NCBI RefSeq assembly: GCF_016862175.1
Contig: NZ_BOML01000031.1
Span: forward strand, 205,329 to 269,328
Origin: Paractinoplanes durhamensis
GTDB lineage: Bacteria; Actinomycetota; Actinomycetes; Mycobacteriales; Micromonosporaceae
Length of the DNA: 64,000 nt
Direction: 5' to 3'
Of this stretch, positions 41,498-48,871 are shown piece by piece. Within the stretch, counting starts at the first letter, position 1. Each line of letters begins with the position of its first letter. The translations under genes were made by a program, and so were the position numbers. A model generated the notes under the pieces. The model had not been told where the DNA came from. It did not search any database and saw only the letters and a list, made by a program, of their open reading frames with translations.

Positions 41498-42139
41498 TCA
41501 AATGGCCAGCGTCTTCGTCGCCACCATCCCGCGCCGGACGTCGCCGGTCACGCAGGCCATCTCCAGCGGCATGCTCATCGTGCCGGCGTCGAGCGTCGCG
41601 GCGTAACCGCCGGTCGCGTAGACCTGCTCGGCGGCGTCGCCCGGCAGCGCGATCTGCGCGCGGTGCAGCAGGTCGCGGCAGGCCGGGCCGGAGTAGATCT
41701 CGACGTGCAGGCGCGGCCAGCGGCCGTCGTGCGCGCCCGGGAAGATGCTGGTGAAGCGGGCCCAGCCGGCCGTGTCGGCGGTCTGCACGCCGCGCAGGTA
41801 GTTCGCCCGCTCCAGCCCCTCGCCGTACAGGGAGTAGTTGCCGTTCTGGTCGCAGTGCCACAGATACACGGCGTAACCGGTCAGCGGGCGGCCGGAGTTG
41901 GCGCTGGTGAGGCGCAGCCGGATGTCGAGCGGCACGCCCCGGGCCACGCCCGACGCGGTGCCGAAGCTGCGCCGGATGTCGCTGCGCACGATGCCCGAGC
42001 GGACCAGCGGGGCGAACGTGCGCCCCGCGGCGACCGCCGCCACCGTGGTGCCGCCGGCCAGGCCCATCATCCGGCGACGCCGGACCAGCGGGAAGTCACG
42101 GGCGAGTCCACGGTCCGGCAGCGTCTCCAGCTCGATCAT
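41498..42139 (-). CDS. Intradiol-dioxygenase-like exported protein with altered metal ligands
   Basis: 213 residues. A Tat-like signal (RRRRMMGLAGGTTVAAVAAG near 20) precedes a dioxygenase-like beta-sandwich: VYLWHCDQNGNYSLYGEG near 91, NYLRGVQTADTAGWARFTSI near 112, FPGAHDGRWPRLHVEIY near 132. In active extradiol/intradiol-like enzymes this last stretch reads roughly PGWYxGRxxHIH and supplies iron-binding Tyr and His. Here Tyr is His and the first His is Arg, so the iron site looks degenerate. A binding or non-iron role is likely. ATG 42139 has AGGCGG upstream. The neighbour upstream is a CDP-alcohol transferase, 49 bp away. Confidence 0.82.
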   Translation of the reverse strand: MIELETLPDRGLARDFPLVRRRRMMGLAGGTTVAAVAAGRTFAPLVRSGIVRSDIRRSFGTASGVARGVPLDIRLRLTSANSGRPLTGYAVYLWHCDQNGNYSLYGEGLERANYLRGVQTADTAGWARFTSIFPGAHDGRWPRLHVEIYSGPACRDLLHRAQIALPGDAAEQVYATGGYAATLDAGTMSMPLEMACVTGDVRRGMVATKTLAI

Positions 42140-42188
42140 GCCGCCTATTCCACAAGCGGTGGGTTGTGCGGGCGGATCGGTTCCGGTT

Positions 42189-43013
42189 TCAGTTCGGGTG
42201 CGGGATGTACGCCGCTTCGGCTTCGGCTTCGGCCGCTGCGAGCTTCGCCGGGAACGCCTGAGCCGCCTGCCACAACTTCAGCACCAGCCATGCCTCGAAC
42301 GCCATCAGCAGGAAGCCGGCGGCGACCGTGACCGAGATCAGCCAGCCGGTGAGCGGGGCGATGATGAAAACGGTCATCTCGTACTCGATGCCGCTGAACA
42401 GGTGGGTCCGGATGCGGTGGTTGCGCAGGAAGTCGCCGGCCTGCCGCTTGCGGGACACCTGGCCGGCCGGGACCGGCTCAGCCGCTTCCGCCTCGGCGCG
42501 CACCGGGCGGACCTCCTCGATCTTCTCGCGCATCTCGGCCCGGACCTTGGTGATCTGGCTGCCGTTGAGATAGCGGAACAGATCCAGGAAGACCACGACC
42601 GCGAGCAGCCACAGATAGGTCTCCCGGTCGGTCCGCAGGTACTGGCCGCCGAAGAGGGCCAGCGCGCAGATGAAGACCCGGATCCGGTCGAAGACGAAGT
42701 CGAACCAGGCTCCGAAGATCGAGCCGGTCCCGTTCAGCCGGGCGATCTTCCCGTCCATGCAGTCGACGATGAAGCTCACGTGGAAGAGCAGCGCGCCCGC
42801 CACCAGCCACCATCGGGTCTGCATCGCGAAGCAGCCGGCCGCGGCCAGGCCGATCACCGTGGCGAGCACGGTGAGCATGTTCGGCGTGATGCGGCGATGC
42901 GGTGCGACCAGCCGGACCAGGCGCGAGGCGACCGGGTCGACCAGCAGCACGGTCCACCATGCGTCACGCGGTTTGTAGGTGCGTTCGCGGATTTCTTCCA
43001 AGGTCACGGCCAC
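42189..43013 (-). CDS. CDP-alcohol phosphatidyltransferase
   Basis: 274 residues with about six membrane helices. The family motif DGx2ARx8Gx3Dx3D is fully visible from DCMDGKIARLNGTGS near 87 to GAWFDFVFDR near 102, so the metal site is intact. It condenses a CDP-activated alcohol or lipid with another alcohol to make a phospholipid, polar lipid or related molecule. The preceding VRAEMREKIEEVRPVRAE segment (about 165-200) is a charged cytoplasmic loop. The start is GTG 43013 with a poor ribosome site. It is divergent from the TRAP transporter gene, whose start lies about 150 bp away. Confidence 0.9.
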   Translation of the reverse strand: MAVTLEEIRERTYKPRDAWWTVLLVDPVASRLVRLVAPHRRITPNMLTVLATVIGLAAAGCFAMQTRWWLVAGALLFHVSFIVDCMDGKIARLNGTGSIFGAWFDFVFDRIRVFICALALFGGQYLRTDRETYLWLLAVVVFLDLFRYLNGSQITKVRAEMREKIEEVRPVRAEAEAAEPVPAGQVSRKRQAGDFLRNHRIRTHLFSGIEYEMTVFIIAPLTGWLISVTVAAGFLLMAFEAWLVLKLWQAAQAFPAKLAAAEAEAEAAYIPHPN

Positions 43014-43161
43014 AGCGGGGCAGGTTAATGATGATCTCTCGGAATTTGCTGTGTCTCCCGTTACAAAACGAGTCGTTACTATTCATATGCGCCGTAGTAC
43101 TCTCCGTCACATGGGCGGTGATCGATATTCACCGGGCGACGCGGGGGCGTTGACGTCCACC

Positions 43162-45132
43162 ATGGACGATCCGCCCGCGGTCCACTACGACGACGAGGAG
43201 TTGCCCGCCCGCAGCCTCTCCGGCCGCGTCGGGCTCGGCGTCTCGATCGTCGCGTTCCTGGTCGCGCTGCTGGTCCTGGGGCAGGTGTTCCGGCCGCTGG
43301 CCCGGGGCAGCCAGTTCTACCTGATCATCTTTCTGGCGGGCACGTTGCCGCTGGTCTTCCTCGCGTACCGGGCCCGCATCACCGGCGCCGGCCGGGAGCG
43401 GCCGACGCTGCCGGACTGGCTGTTGGCCGGGCTGGCCGTGGTCACCTGCCTCTATCCGGTGAGCCCGCTGCACGGCGGCTACGACGGTTTCCTCGACCGG
43501 CAGGGCCTGCTCGAACCGATCGACATCGTCCTCGGCGCGGTCCTGCTGATCCTGGTCGTCGAGGCCTGCCGGCGCACCACCGGGATCGCGCTGCCGCTCG
43601 TCTGCCTGGCCTTTCTGGCGTACGGCTACTACGGCGGCCTGCTTCCGCAGAGCTGGCCGATCGCGCACGCCGGCCTCGATTTCGCCCAGATCGTCGACGC
43701 GCTGTACAACTCGGGCAGCGGCTTCTACGGCACCCCGCTCGACGTGGCCGCCACCTACATCGTGCTGTTCACCATCTACGGCGCCGTCCTCGACCTCAGC
43801 GGCGCCAGCCGCTTCTTCGTCGACCTGTCGGTGGCCGCGTTCCGGAAGTCGCGCAGCGCGGCCGGCCGCACCGCGGTGGCCGCCGGGTTCCTGCTCGGCA
43901 CCGTCTCCGGCTCGGGCACCGCGACCGCGGTCAGCGTCGGCGCGGTCACCTGGCCGCTGCTGCGCCGGGCCGGCTACCCACCCGAGCAGGCCGGCGGCAT
44001 GCTGGCCGCGGCCGGGGTCGGCGCGATCCTCTCCCCGCCCACCCTGGGCGCGGCCGCGTTCATCGTCGCCGAATACCTGGACGTCTCCTACCTGACCGTC
44101 CTCGGCTGGGCCACCATCCCGACCCTGCTCTACTACCTGGGCATCCTGCTCGCCGTCGAGATCGACGTGCGGCGCTTCCGGGTCCGCTCGATCGAGGTCC
44201 CCACCACCAGCGCGTGGCGGCTGCTGCTCCGCTTCGGTTACCACTTCTCCTCGCTGATCCTGATCGTGGTCCTGCTGGCCCTCGACGTCAACGCGACGCG
44301 GGCGGTCGTCTACGCCACCCTGGCCGCCTTCCTGCTCTCGTTCCTCGACCCGCGCGCCCGGATGACCCCGCCGCGGGTCTTCACCGCGCTGTCGGCCGGG
44401 GTGCGCGGGGTGCTGCCGGTGGTCGCGGTCTGTGCCGCGGCCGGCATCATCACCGCGACCACCACCAAGACCGGCCTCGGCGCCCAGCTCGCGTCGTTGC
44501 TGGTCGCCGGCGCCCAGGCGGTCACCACCAACCCGACCGCGGTGCTCGCGCTGACCGTCGCCCTGGCCGCGGTGGCGCTGGCCATCCTCGGCCTCGCCGT
44601 CCCGGTGACGGCCAGCTTCATCATCGGCTGGGTGATCATCGGGCCGGCGCTGCTCGGGCTGGGCGTGCCCGCGCCCGCGGCGGCGATGTTCGTCTTCTAC
44701 TACTCGGTCCTCTCCGAGGTCACCCCGCCCACCGCCCTGGCCGCGGTCGGCGCGAGCGCGATCACCGGCGGCCGCACCGTCCCGACCATGTGGCAGGCGC
44801 TGAAGTACGCGCTGCCCGCCTTCCTCGTCCCGGTGGCGTTCGTGCTGACCGACTCCGGATCCGACCTGCTGGCCCAGGGTTCGTTCACCGGCATGGTCTG
44901 GACGACGGCGGTCGCCTGCCTGGCGGTGCTCGCGCTGGCGGTGGCGACCGGCGGCTGGGTGCCGGGCATCGGCCGGGCGGGTACGCCGAGCCGCGTGCTG
45001 GCGGCCGCGGCGGGCCTGCTGCTCCTCTACCTGGAGCCGCTGACGATCACCATCGGCGTACTCGCCCTGGCCGCCGCGGCCGGATGGGCGTTTTTTGATG
45101 GGAAGAAGGAATCGCCTACGGAACGGGGATGA
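43162..45132 (+). CDS. TRAP-TAXI transporter fused permease (DctQ-DctM type)
   Basis: 656 residues with about 16-18 membrane helices, matching the fused 4TM-12TM permease of TAXI-type TRAP transporters. The large-subunit repeat GFLLGTVSGSGTATAVSVGAV and the later GVGAILSPPTLGAAAFIVAE are typical. These systems import organic acids using a sodium or proton gradient with a soluble binding protein. The start is uncertain: I use ATG 43162 (GGGGG upstream); ATG 43111 is possible. The binding-protein gene follows with one base between stop and start, so they are co-translated. Substrate is unknown. Confidence 0.88.
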   Translation: MDDPPAVHYDDEELPARSLSGRVGLGVSIVAFLVALLVLGQVFRPLARGSQFYLIIFLAGTLPLVFLAYRARITGAGRERPTLPDWLLAGLAVVTCLYPVSPLHGGYDGFLDRQGLLEPIDIVLGAVLLILVVEACRRTTGIALPLVCLAFLAYGYYGGLLPQSWPIAHAGLDFAQIVDALYNSGSGFYGTPLDVAATYIVLFTIYGAVLDLSGASRFFVDLSVAAFRKSRSAAGRTAVAAGFLLGTVSGSGTATAVSVGAVTWPLLRRAGYPPEQAGGMLAAAGVGAILSPPTLGAAAFIVAEYLDVSYLTVLGWATIPTLLYYLGILLAVEIDVRRFRVRSIEVPTTSAWRLLLRFGYHFSSLILIVVLLALDVNATRAVVYATLAAFLLSFLDPRARMTPPRVFTALSAGVRGVLPVVAVCAAAGIITATTTKTGLGAQLASLLVAGAQAVTTNPTAVLALTVALAAVALAILGLAVPVTASFIIGWVIIGPALLGLGVPAPAAAMFVFYYSVLSEVTPPTALAAVGASAITGGRTVPTMWQALKYALPAFLVPVAFVLTDSGSDLLAQGSFTGMVWTTAVACLAVLALAVATGGWVPGIGRAGTPSRVLAAAAGLLLLYLEPLTITIGVLALAAAAGWAFFDGKKESPTERG

Positions 45133-45133
45133 C

Positions 45134-46132
45134 ATGCGACGAATGGCAATCGGAGTTACCGGACTGATGCTCGTCTCGATCGCGGCCTGCGGTGGCCGGC
45201 AGGATGCCGCGACCACCGACAGCGGCGGGGACGTCACCTGCGACGTCACGAATGAGACCCGGGTCGGCATCGCGACCGGGAATGCCACCGGCGTGTATTT
45301 CGCGCTGGGCAATGCCTATGCCGAGCAGATCGGCGCGGCCGGCGGAAAGGTCAAGGCGACCGCGGCCGAGACCGGCGCCTCCGTGCAGAACATCCAGCAG
45401 GTGGTGGCCGGCACCTACAACGTCGCGTTCGCGCTGGCCGACACCGCCGCCGACGCCGTGAACGGCACCGGGAGCTTCACCGAGAAGCAGCCGGTCGCCG
45501 CGCTGGCCCGGATCCACACCAACTACACCCAGGTCATCGTGCGCACCGCGGCCGGCATCAAGGACGTCGCCGGAATGCGTGGCAAACGGGTCTCCACCGG
45601 CTCGCCGAAATCCGGCACCGAGGTCATCGCCAACCGCATCCTGAAGGCGGCCGGCCTGGACCCGGCCAAGGACATCAGCGCGCAGAAACTCGACCTCACC
45701 AAAACCGTCGACGGCATGAAGGACGGCTCGATCGACGCCCTCTTCTGGTCGGGCGGGCTCCCCACTCCCGGCATCACCGACCTGCTCACCACGTCGGCCG
45801 GCAAGGTCCAGTTCCTGGACGTCACCACCGTCCTGCCGGAACTGCAGAAAATCAATCCGGTGTACGAGGCCGGCACCATTCCGGCCGCCACCTACAAGAC
45901 GACGGCCGATGCGCCGACCATCGTCGTACCCAATTTCCTGCTGGTCCGGACCGACCTCGACGCCAATGTGGCCTGCGTGCTGACCAAGGTCCTCTTCGAC
46001 CGGAAGACCCAGCTCGAACAGGCGAACGCCGCCGCCAAGGAGATCACCCTCGACAAGGCCCGCAAGACCGACCCGGTGCCGCTGCACCGCGGGGCGGTCA
46101 AGGCGCTCGACGACCTGGGCGCGCCGAAGTGA
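45134..46132 (+). CDS. TAXI-family TRAP substrate-binding lipoprotein
   Basis: 332 residues. The signal peptide ends in lipobox IAACGG near residue 16-21. The mature domain has RVGIATGNATGVYFALGNAY near 44, GSVQNIQQVVAGTYNVAFAL near 80, GKRVSTGSPKSGTEVIANRI near 150, and VDGMKDGSIDALFWSGGLP near 195, which are hallmarks of TAXI-type TRAP binding proteins for glutamate-like or other organic acids. ATG 45134 lies one base after the permease stop, so it is the second gene of this operon. A strong hairpin terminator follows. Confidence 0.92.
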   Translation: MRRMAIGVTGLMLVSIAACGGRQDAATTDSGGDVTCDVTNETRVGIATGNATGVYFALGNAYAEQIGAAGGKVKATAAETGASVQNIQQVVAGTYNVAFALADTAADAVNGTGSFTEKQPVAALARIHTNYTQVIVRTAAGIKDVAGMRGKRVSTGSPKSGTEVIANRILKAAGLDPAKDISAQKLDLTKTVDGMKDGSIDALFWSGGLPTPGITDLLTTSAGKVQFLDVTTVLPELQKINPVYEAGTIPAATYKTTADAPTIVVPNFLLVRTDLDANVACVLTKVLFDRKTQLEQANAAAKEITLDKARKTDPVPLHRGAVKALDDLGAPK

Positions 46133-46138
46133 CGCCGG

Positions 46139-46180
46139 CCGCCCCCGGCCTAATCCCCTTGCCGGGGTGGCCGGGGGCGG
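46139..46180 (+). terminator. Terminator hairpin of the TRAP operon
   Basis: Perfect 12-bp arms CCGCCCCCGGCC (46139-46150) and GGCCGGGGGCGG (46169-46180), loop of 18 bases, six bases after the stop of the TAXI gene. There is no T-tract, as is common in GC-rich actinobacteria. Confidence 0.8.
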
Positions 46181-46234
46181 TCATCATGGCCCGATGCGTA
46201 ACTCCACTCGAAAGGGCGTACGCGCCCTCGCGCT

Positions 46235-47053
46235 TTGATCGCGACCGCGCGGCGTAGCACCGCGCTCGTCTCGGACCTCTGGGTCCAGGCCACCGAGATC
46301 CGGCAGGAATGGCTCGACATCGGGCTGACCACCGAACCCGCCGACCGGTCCGCCACCGAAGAGGCCATCGCCTCGATCTACGCCCGGCATCGGCGCGGCC
46401 GTCCCGAATTCCGCTGGGTGTCCTCGCCCGCGGCCGCCGTGCCGCACCTCGCCGGACTGCCCACCCACGCGACCCTGCGCTCGTGGGTCGCCGACCGCCG
46501 GCCGCCCGGCCGGCCACCCCTCGCCAGCGACATCGCCGCCGGCCTGTCCCGGCTGCGTTCGGTGCTGGCCGAGACGTACGCCGAACCGCTGCCGGACCGC
46601 AAACCGATGAAGCGCGAGAAGGGCAAACCCTGGCCGGTCCTGCCGGTCGACCGGGCCCTCGACGCCGGCCTGCCGTTCCACGAGTTGGTGCGGCAGGGCG
46701 TCCGGGAGGCGCTGTTCCGGACCCTGGCCGATCAGATCTACCACCCGATCCGGGCGGCGCTGGGTCCGGCGCTGCCGGTCTGCTGGTACGGCCATCAGGA
46801 CGCCGCCTGGATCGCCCACCTGGAAGTGCTGCGGCGGCTCGGCCTGATCTCGGTCGGCGACGGCTCGGCCTTCGTGGCCTGGACGACGCTCGCCCGGTCG
46901 GGCGGCTGGTGGTGGCCCGGCGAACAGCACTGCGTCGTGGTGGACCGGCCCGCCGTGATCCGGATGTCGCCGATGCCCGGCGCATGGCACGGCGAGCTCC
47001 GCCGTGACACCGGTCAGCCGGCCGTCGACTATCGCGACGGCTGGTCGATCTGA
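46235..47053 (+). CDS. DUF6745-like protein
   Basis: 272 residues, soluble. RHRRGRPEFRWVSSPAAAVPHLAGLP near 42 is basic; WYGHQDAAWIAHLEVLRRLG near 185, WWWPGEQHCVVVDRPAVIRM near 225, and the C-terminal YRDGWSI fit the actinobacterial DUF6745 group, whose function is not known. The only start I see in this frame is TTG at 46235, with a weak ribosome site (AAAGGG 20 bases upstream), so the true N-terminus is uncertain. It ends one base before the convergent alpha/beta hydrolase gene, with no room for a terminator. Confidence 0.68.
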   Translation: MIATARRSTALVSDLWVQATEIRQEWLDIGLTTEPADRSATEEAIASIYARHRRGRPEFRWVSSPAAAVPHLAGLPTHATLRSWVADRRPPGRPPLASDIAAGLSRLRSVLAETYAEPLPDRKPMKREKGKPWPVLPVDRALDAGLPFHELVRQGVREALFRTLADQIYHPIRAALGPALPVCWYGHQDAAWIAHLEVLRRLGLISVGDGSAFVAWTTLARSGGWWWPGEQHCVVVDRPAVIRMSPMPGAWHGELRRDTGQPAVDYRDGWSI

Positions 47054-47054
47054 G

Positions 47055-47822
47055 TCAGGGGGCCCCGGTCACAACGTCGGCCGGGGCCCACCAGGCGGTG
47101 ACCCGGTCGACGATCTGGCTGCTTCCGCGGACCCAGGTGACGTGGTCGTTGCTGTTGCCGGGGAGGACGTCGTCGTACTCCCAGCGGGTCACCTGCTCGG
47201 GGGCGAACAGCCGGCGAGCGAAGCCATCGACCGCGGCCGCCGGGGCGAGGCGGTCGCCGCCGAGACTGATGATCAGCGACGGCGTTTCGATCAACCGGTC
47301 GGCCGGAAAGGGCAGTTGCCCCGACACCGCCATCCGGGCCCACTCGCGCATCAGGGTGCGCGCTCCGGGGCCGCCGAAGGCCGGCTTCGGGAGATGGCCG
47401 AACGCCGTGGTCAGCGCCGGCACGACGACGGTCGCCATCACCACCAAGGGCAGCCCGCCGAGCGGGTAGTGCCGGTGGAACGGCAGCGCGCCGCCGACCG
47501 TGATCACCCCGTCGACCGGCTCGCGACTCAACTCGTGGCCGGCGGCCAGTTGAGCGCCGAGACTGTGCCCGAGGAGCAGGACCGGCCGGTCGCGGTCCTC
47601 GGTGCGGGCCTGCACCACGGCCTCGGCGATGTCGTCGATCTCGTCGGCATAGGACCAGTCGTGCTGACGGCTCGCCCGGGGCAGCCCACGCTCGAAGCCA
47701 CGACGCGGCAGCGCGCGGGCCTGCCACCCCCGCCGCTGGAAGTCCTCGACCAGCGGCCGGTAGTAGGAGGACCCGATCGCCATGGCGGGCGCGATCAGGA
47801 CCAGGGGCGCGCTCGGCGACAT
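47055..47822 (-). CDS. Alpha/beta hydrolase
   Basis: 255 residues. The nucleophile elbow is LLGHSLGAQLAAGHEL near 99, the oxyanion region is LIAPAMAIGSSYYRPLVEDF near 9, and SLIISLGGDRLAPAAAVDGF near 183 supplies the acid. The catalytic His may be in GNSNDHVTWVRGS near 228. The overall form is a serine hydrolase of the lysophospholipase or esterase type. It has no signal peptide. It is convergent with the DUF6745-like gene. Nothing in the context defines the substrate. Confidence 0.88.
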   Translation of the reverse strand: MSPSAPLVLIAPAMAIGSSYYRPLVEDFQRRGWQARALPRRGFERGLPRASRQHDWSYADEIDDIAEAVVQARTEDRDRPVLLLGHSLGAQLAAGHELSREPVDGVITVGGALPFHRHYPLGGLPLVVMATVVVPALTTAFGHLPKPAFGGPGARTLMREWARMAVSGQLPFPADRLIETPSLIISLGGDRLAPAAAVDGFARRLFAPEQVTRWEYDDVLPGNSNDHVTWVRGSSQIVDRVTAWWAPADVVTGAP

Positions 47823-47947
47823 GGCGCTCCTAGCTCGGCGGAAGCACCAAGTTACTCGACGGTACGGTCGAGTTGACAGCGGTGGTGGCCATCGTCACGG
47901 CGCCTGACGCTTTCTTTTGTTCGCCGCATTGTTCGCCGAAAAAGGCA
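47823..47947. other. Upstream region of the 35-codon gene
   Basis: Contains two direct copies of TTGTTCGCCG at 47917-47926 and 47929-47938, one helical turn apart, just before the promoter at 47948-47976. They could be activator or repressor sites for the small gene that follows. The rest holds nothing recognisable. Confidence 0.45.
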
Positions 47948-47976
47948 TTGCTGCGGCGGTGGTGGTGCATTACTGT
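47948..47976 (+). promoter_or_regulatory. Sigma-A-type promoter of the 35-codon gene
   Basis: TTGCTG (47948-47953) and TACTGT (47971-47976) separated by exactly 17 bp, 42 bp before the start codon. The -35 matches TTGACA at four of six positions, the -10 TATAAT at three or four. Confidence 0.6.
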
Positions 47977-48017
47977 TTGGGAAGTCCGCAACACGGAGCA
48001 CGCGAAAGGGGATCGAG

Positions 48018-48125
48018 ATGAAGTGGCAGGCCACCAAGATGGTCCACCTCGCCGCCGCGATGCCCATCGGCATGCGACGCGCGCCGAAGTGGCGCTCCCA
48101 GGGAGTGAGCTGGCGAAACGGCTGA
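48018..48125 (+). CDS. Small basic protein, 35 residues
   Basis: Not a known family. ATG 48018 follows GAAAGGGGATCGAG, a good ribosome site, and TGA closes at 48125. The peptide has seven Lys/Arg and no acidic residue, three Trp (positions 3, 25, 32) and four Met, so it is strongly cationic and amphipathic (MKWQATKMVHLAAAMP at the start). It has its own promoter (47948-47976) and a rho-independent terminator 20 bases after the stop. Such compact organisation argues for a real gene. Possible roles are an antimicrobial or toxin-like peptide, a leader peptide, or a small regulator; nothing in the sequence decides among them. Confidence 0.6.
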   Translation: MKWQATKMVHLAAAMPIGMRRAPKWRSQGVSWRNG

Positions 48126-48145
48126 TGCCGTAACGGTTTCCGTCG

Positions 48146-48177
48146 CCGCCCTCCCACCTCGGGACGGGCGGTTTTTT
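48146..48177 (+). terminator. Rho-independent terminator after the 35-codon gene
   Basis: CCGCCC (48146-48151) pairs with GGGCGG (48166-48171), followed by TTTTTT. It lies 20 bases past the stop codon and only 17 bases before the first tRNA. Confidence 0.8.
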
Positions 48178-48193
48178 CGTCTGTGCATGACTT

Positions 48194-48266
48194 ACGGGCG
48201 TAGCTCAATCGGAAGAGCAACGGTTTCCAAAGCCGTGTGTTGCGGGTTCAATTCCTGCCGCCCGTG
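48194..48266 (+). tRNA. tRNA-Trp (CCA)
   Basis: A full cloverleaf folds: acceptor ACGGGCG with CGCCCGT, D-stem GCTC/GAGC, anticodon stem ACGGT/GCCGT with loop TTCCAAA (anticodon CCA), T-stem GCGGG/CCTGC, discriminator G. The 3' CCA is not encoded. The T-loop is TTCAATT rather than the common TTCGANT, and the D-loop AATCGGAA is standard. It is the first of six clustered tRNA genes. Confidence 0.88.
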
Positions 48267-48306
48267 CGGCAATTTAAATTGCAATTGTGGTGTCCAAAAA
48301 TAGTGG

Positions 48307-48414
48307 AAGGAGCGGCGGCCTCAGCGGGCCGGCTGCGGTGGGTAGGGCGACCGCCGGGCTAGCTGGACGGGATTACTTGCGCTACCCGGCCAACGCAGGG
48401 CGCCGCCGCCCCTT
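48307..48414 (+). ncRNA. Structured element inside the tRNA cluster, candidate RNA
   Basis: A 108-base stretch closed by a 13-bp near-perfect stem, AAGGAGCGGCGGC (48307-48319) with GCCGCCGCCCCTT (48402-48414), one mismatch. Inside are three candidate hairpins: CGGCC/GGCCG, GGTGG/CCGCC and a longer CCGGG-TAGC/GCTA-CCCGG helix. It does not fold as a normal tRNA. It could be a novel RNA, a processing element, a degenerate tRNA, or a terminator-like structure. Confidence 0.4.
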
Positions 48415-48423
48415 TCGCTCCGA

Positions 48424-48496
48424 GGGCTCGTAGCTCATCTGGTAGAGCGCCCGTCCTGCAAACGGGAGGTGGCCGGTTCGATCCCGGCCGGGTCCA
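48424..48496 (+). tRNA. tRNA-Ala (TGC), atypical
   Basis: Acceptor GGGCTCG pairs with CGGGTCC, including a G3:U70 wobble, the identity element of alanine tRNAs. D-stem GCTC/GAGC, anticodon stem CCCGT/ACGGG, loop CCTGCAA giving anticodon TGC, T-stem GCCGG/CCGGC. Position 33, normally an invariant U, is C here. Discriminator A; no encoded CCA. Confidence 0.85.
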
Positions 48497-48503
48497 CGCA
48501 CAC

Positions 48504-48576
48504 GTCGTCGTAGCTCAGCGGTAGAGCACTGCCCTCATAAGGCGGAGGCCGGTTGGTTCGACACCACCCGACGACA
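48504..48576 (+). tRNA. tRNA-Met-like (CAT)
   Basis: Acceptor GTCGTCG/CGACGAC is perfect, D-stem GCTC/GAGC, anticodon stem CTGCC/GGCGG, loop CTCATAA with anticodon CAT. T-stem GTTGG/CCACC carries one T-C mismatch. It lacks initiator features, so it is an elongator tRNA-Met or an Ile tRNA that needs lysidine at C34. Discriminator A; CCA not encoded. Confidence 0.82.
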
Positions 48577-48580
48577 CGAA

Positions 48581-48654
48581 GCCCCTGTGGCACAGCTGGA
48601 CAGCGCGCCGGATTACGGATCCGGAGGTCGGGAGTTCGAATCTCTCCAGGGGCA
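48581..48654 (+). tRNA. tRNA-Arg (ACG)
   Basis: Acceptor GCCCCTG/CAGGGGC is perfect. The anticodon stem CCGGA/TCCGG is perfect around loop TTACGGA with anticodon ACG. T-stem GGGAG/CTCTC has one wobble and the T-loop is TTCGAAT. The D-stem GCAC/GCGC has one A-C mismatch. Discriminator A; CCA not encoded. Confidence 0.87.
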
Positions 48655-48665
48655 CGGCAACACAA

Positions 48666-48738
48666 GCGTCGCTAGCTCAATCGGTAGAGCATCCGCCTCT
48701 TAAGCGGAGGGTTCGGGGTTCGAGACCCCGGCGGCGCA
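48666..48738 (+). tRNA. tRNA-Lys (CTT)
   Basis: Acceptor GCGTCGC/GCGGCGC with one T-G wobble, D-stem GCTC/GAGC, anticodon stem TCCGC/GCGGA with loop CTCTTAA and anticodon CTT, T-stem CGGGG/CCCCG, T-loop TTCGAGA, discriminator A. CCA not encoded. The most canonical member of the cluster. Confidence 0.9.
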
Positions 48739-48740
48739 CT

Positions 48741-48818
48741 CGCAGGGTGGAGCAGCTCGGAGTGCTCGCGGGTCTCATACGCCCGAGGTCGTGGGTTCAA
48801 ATCCCACCCCTGCCACCA
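48741..48818 (+). tRNA. Initiator-like tRNA-Met (CAT) with encoded CCA
   Basis: CGCAGGGTGGAGCAGCTCGG at the 5' end closely resembles bacterial initiator tRNA. C1 faces C72, so the end pair is unpaired as in tRNA-fMet (usually C1-A72). Anticodon stem CGGGT/GCCCG with loop CTCATAC gives CAT; the GGG run sits one base higher than in standard initiators. T-stem GTGGG/CCCAC. ACCA is encoded at the 3' end, unlike the other five. Confidence 0.85.
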
Positions 48819-48871
48819 ACGGAAAGGTCCGGGGTGTGGCGGCGGCGTTCCGGCCGGTGGCAGCCTGGATG

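Noticed and set aside
48435..48665. Minus-strand ORF across the tRNA cluster
   Set aside because: It is antisense to well-folded tRNA genes, and its codons follow the tRNA stems; it is a shadow.
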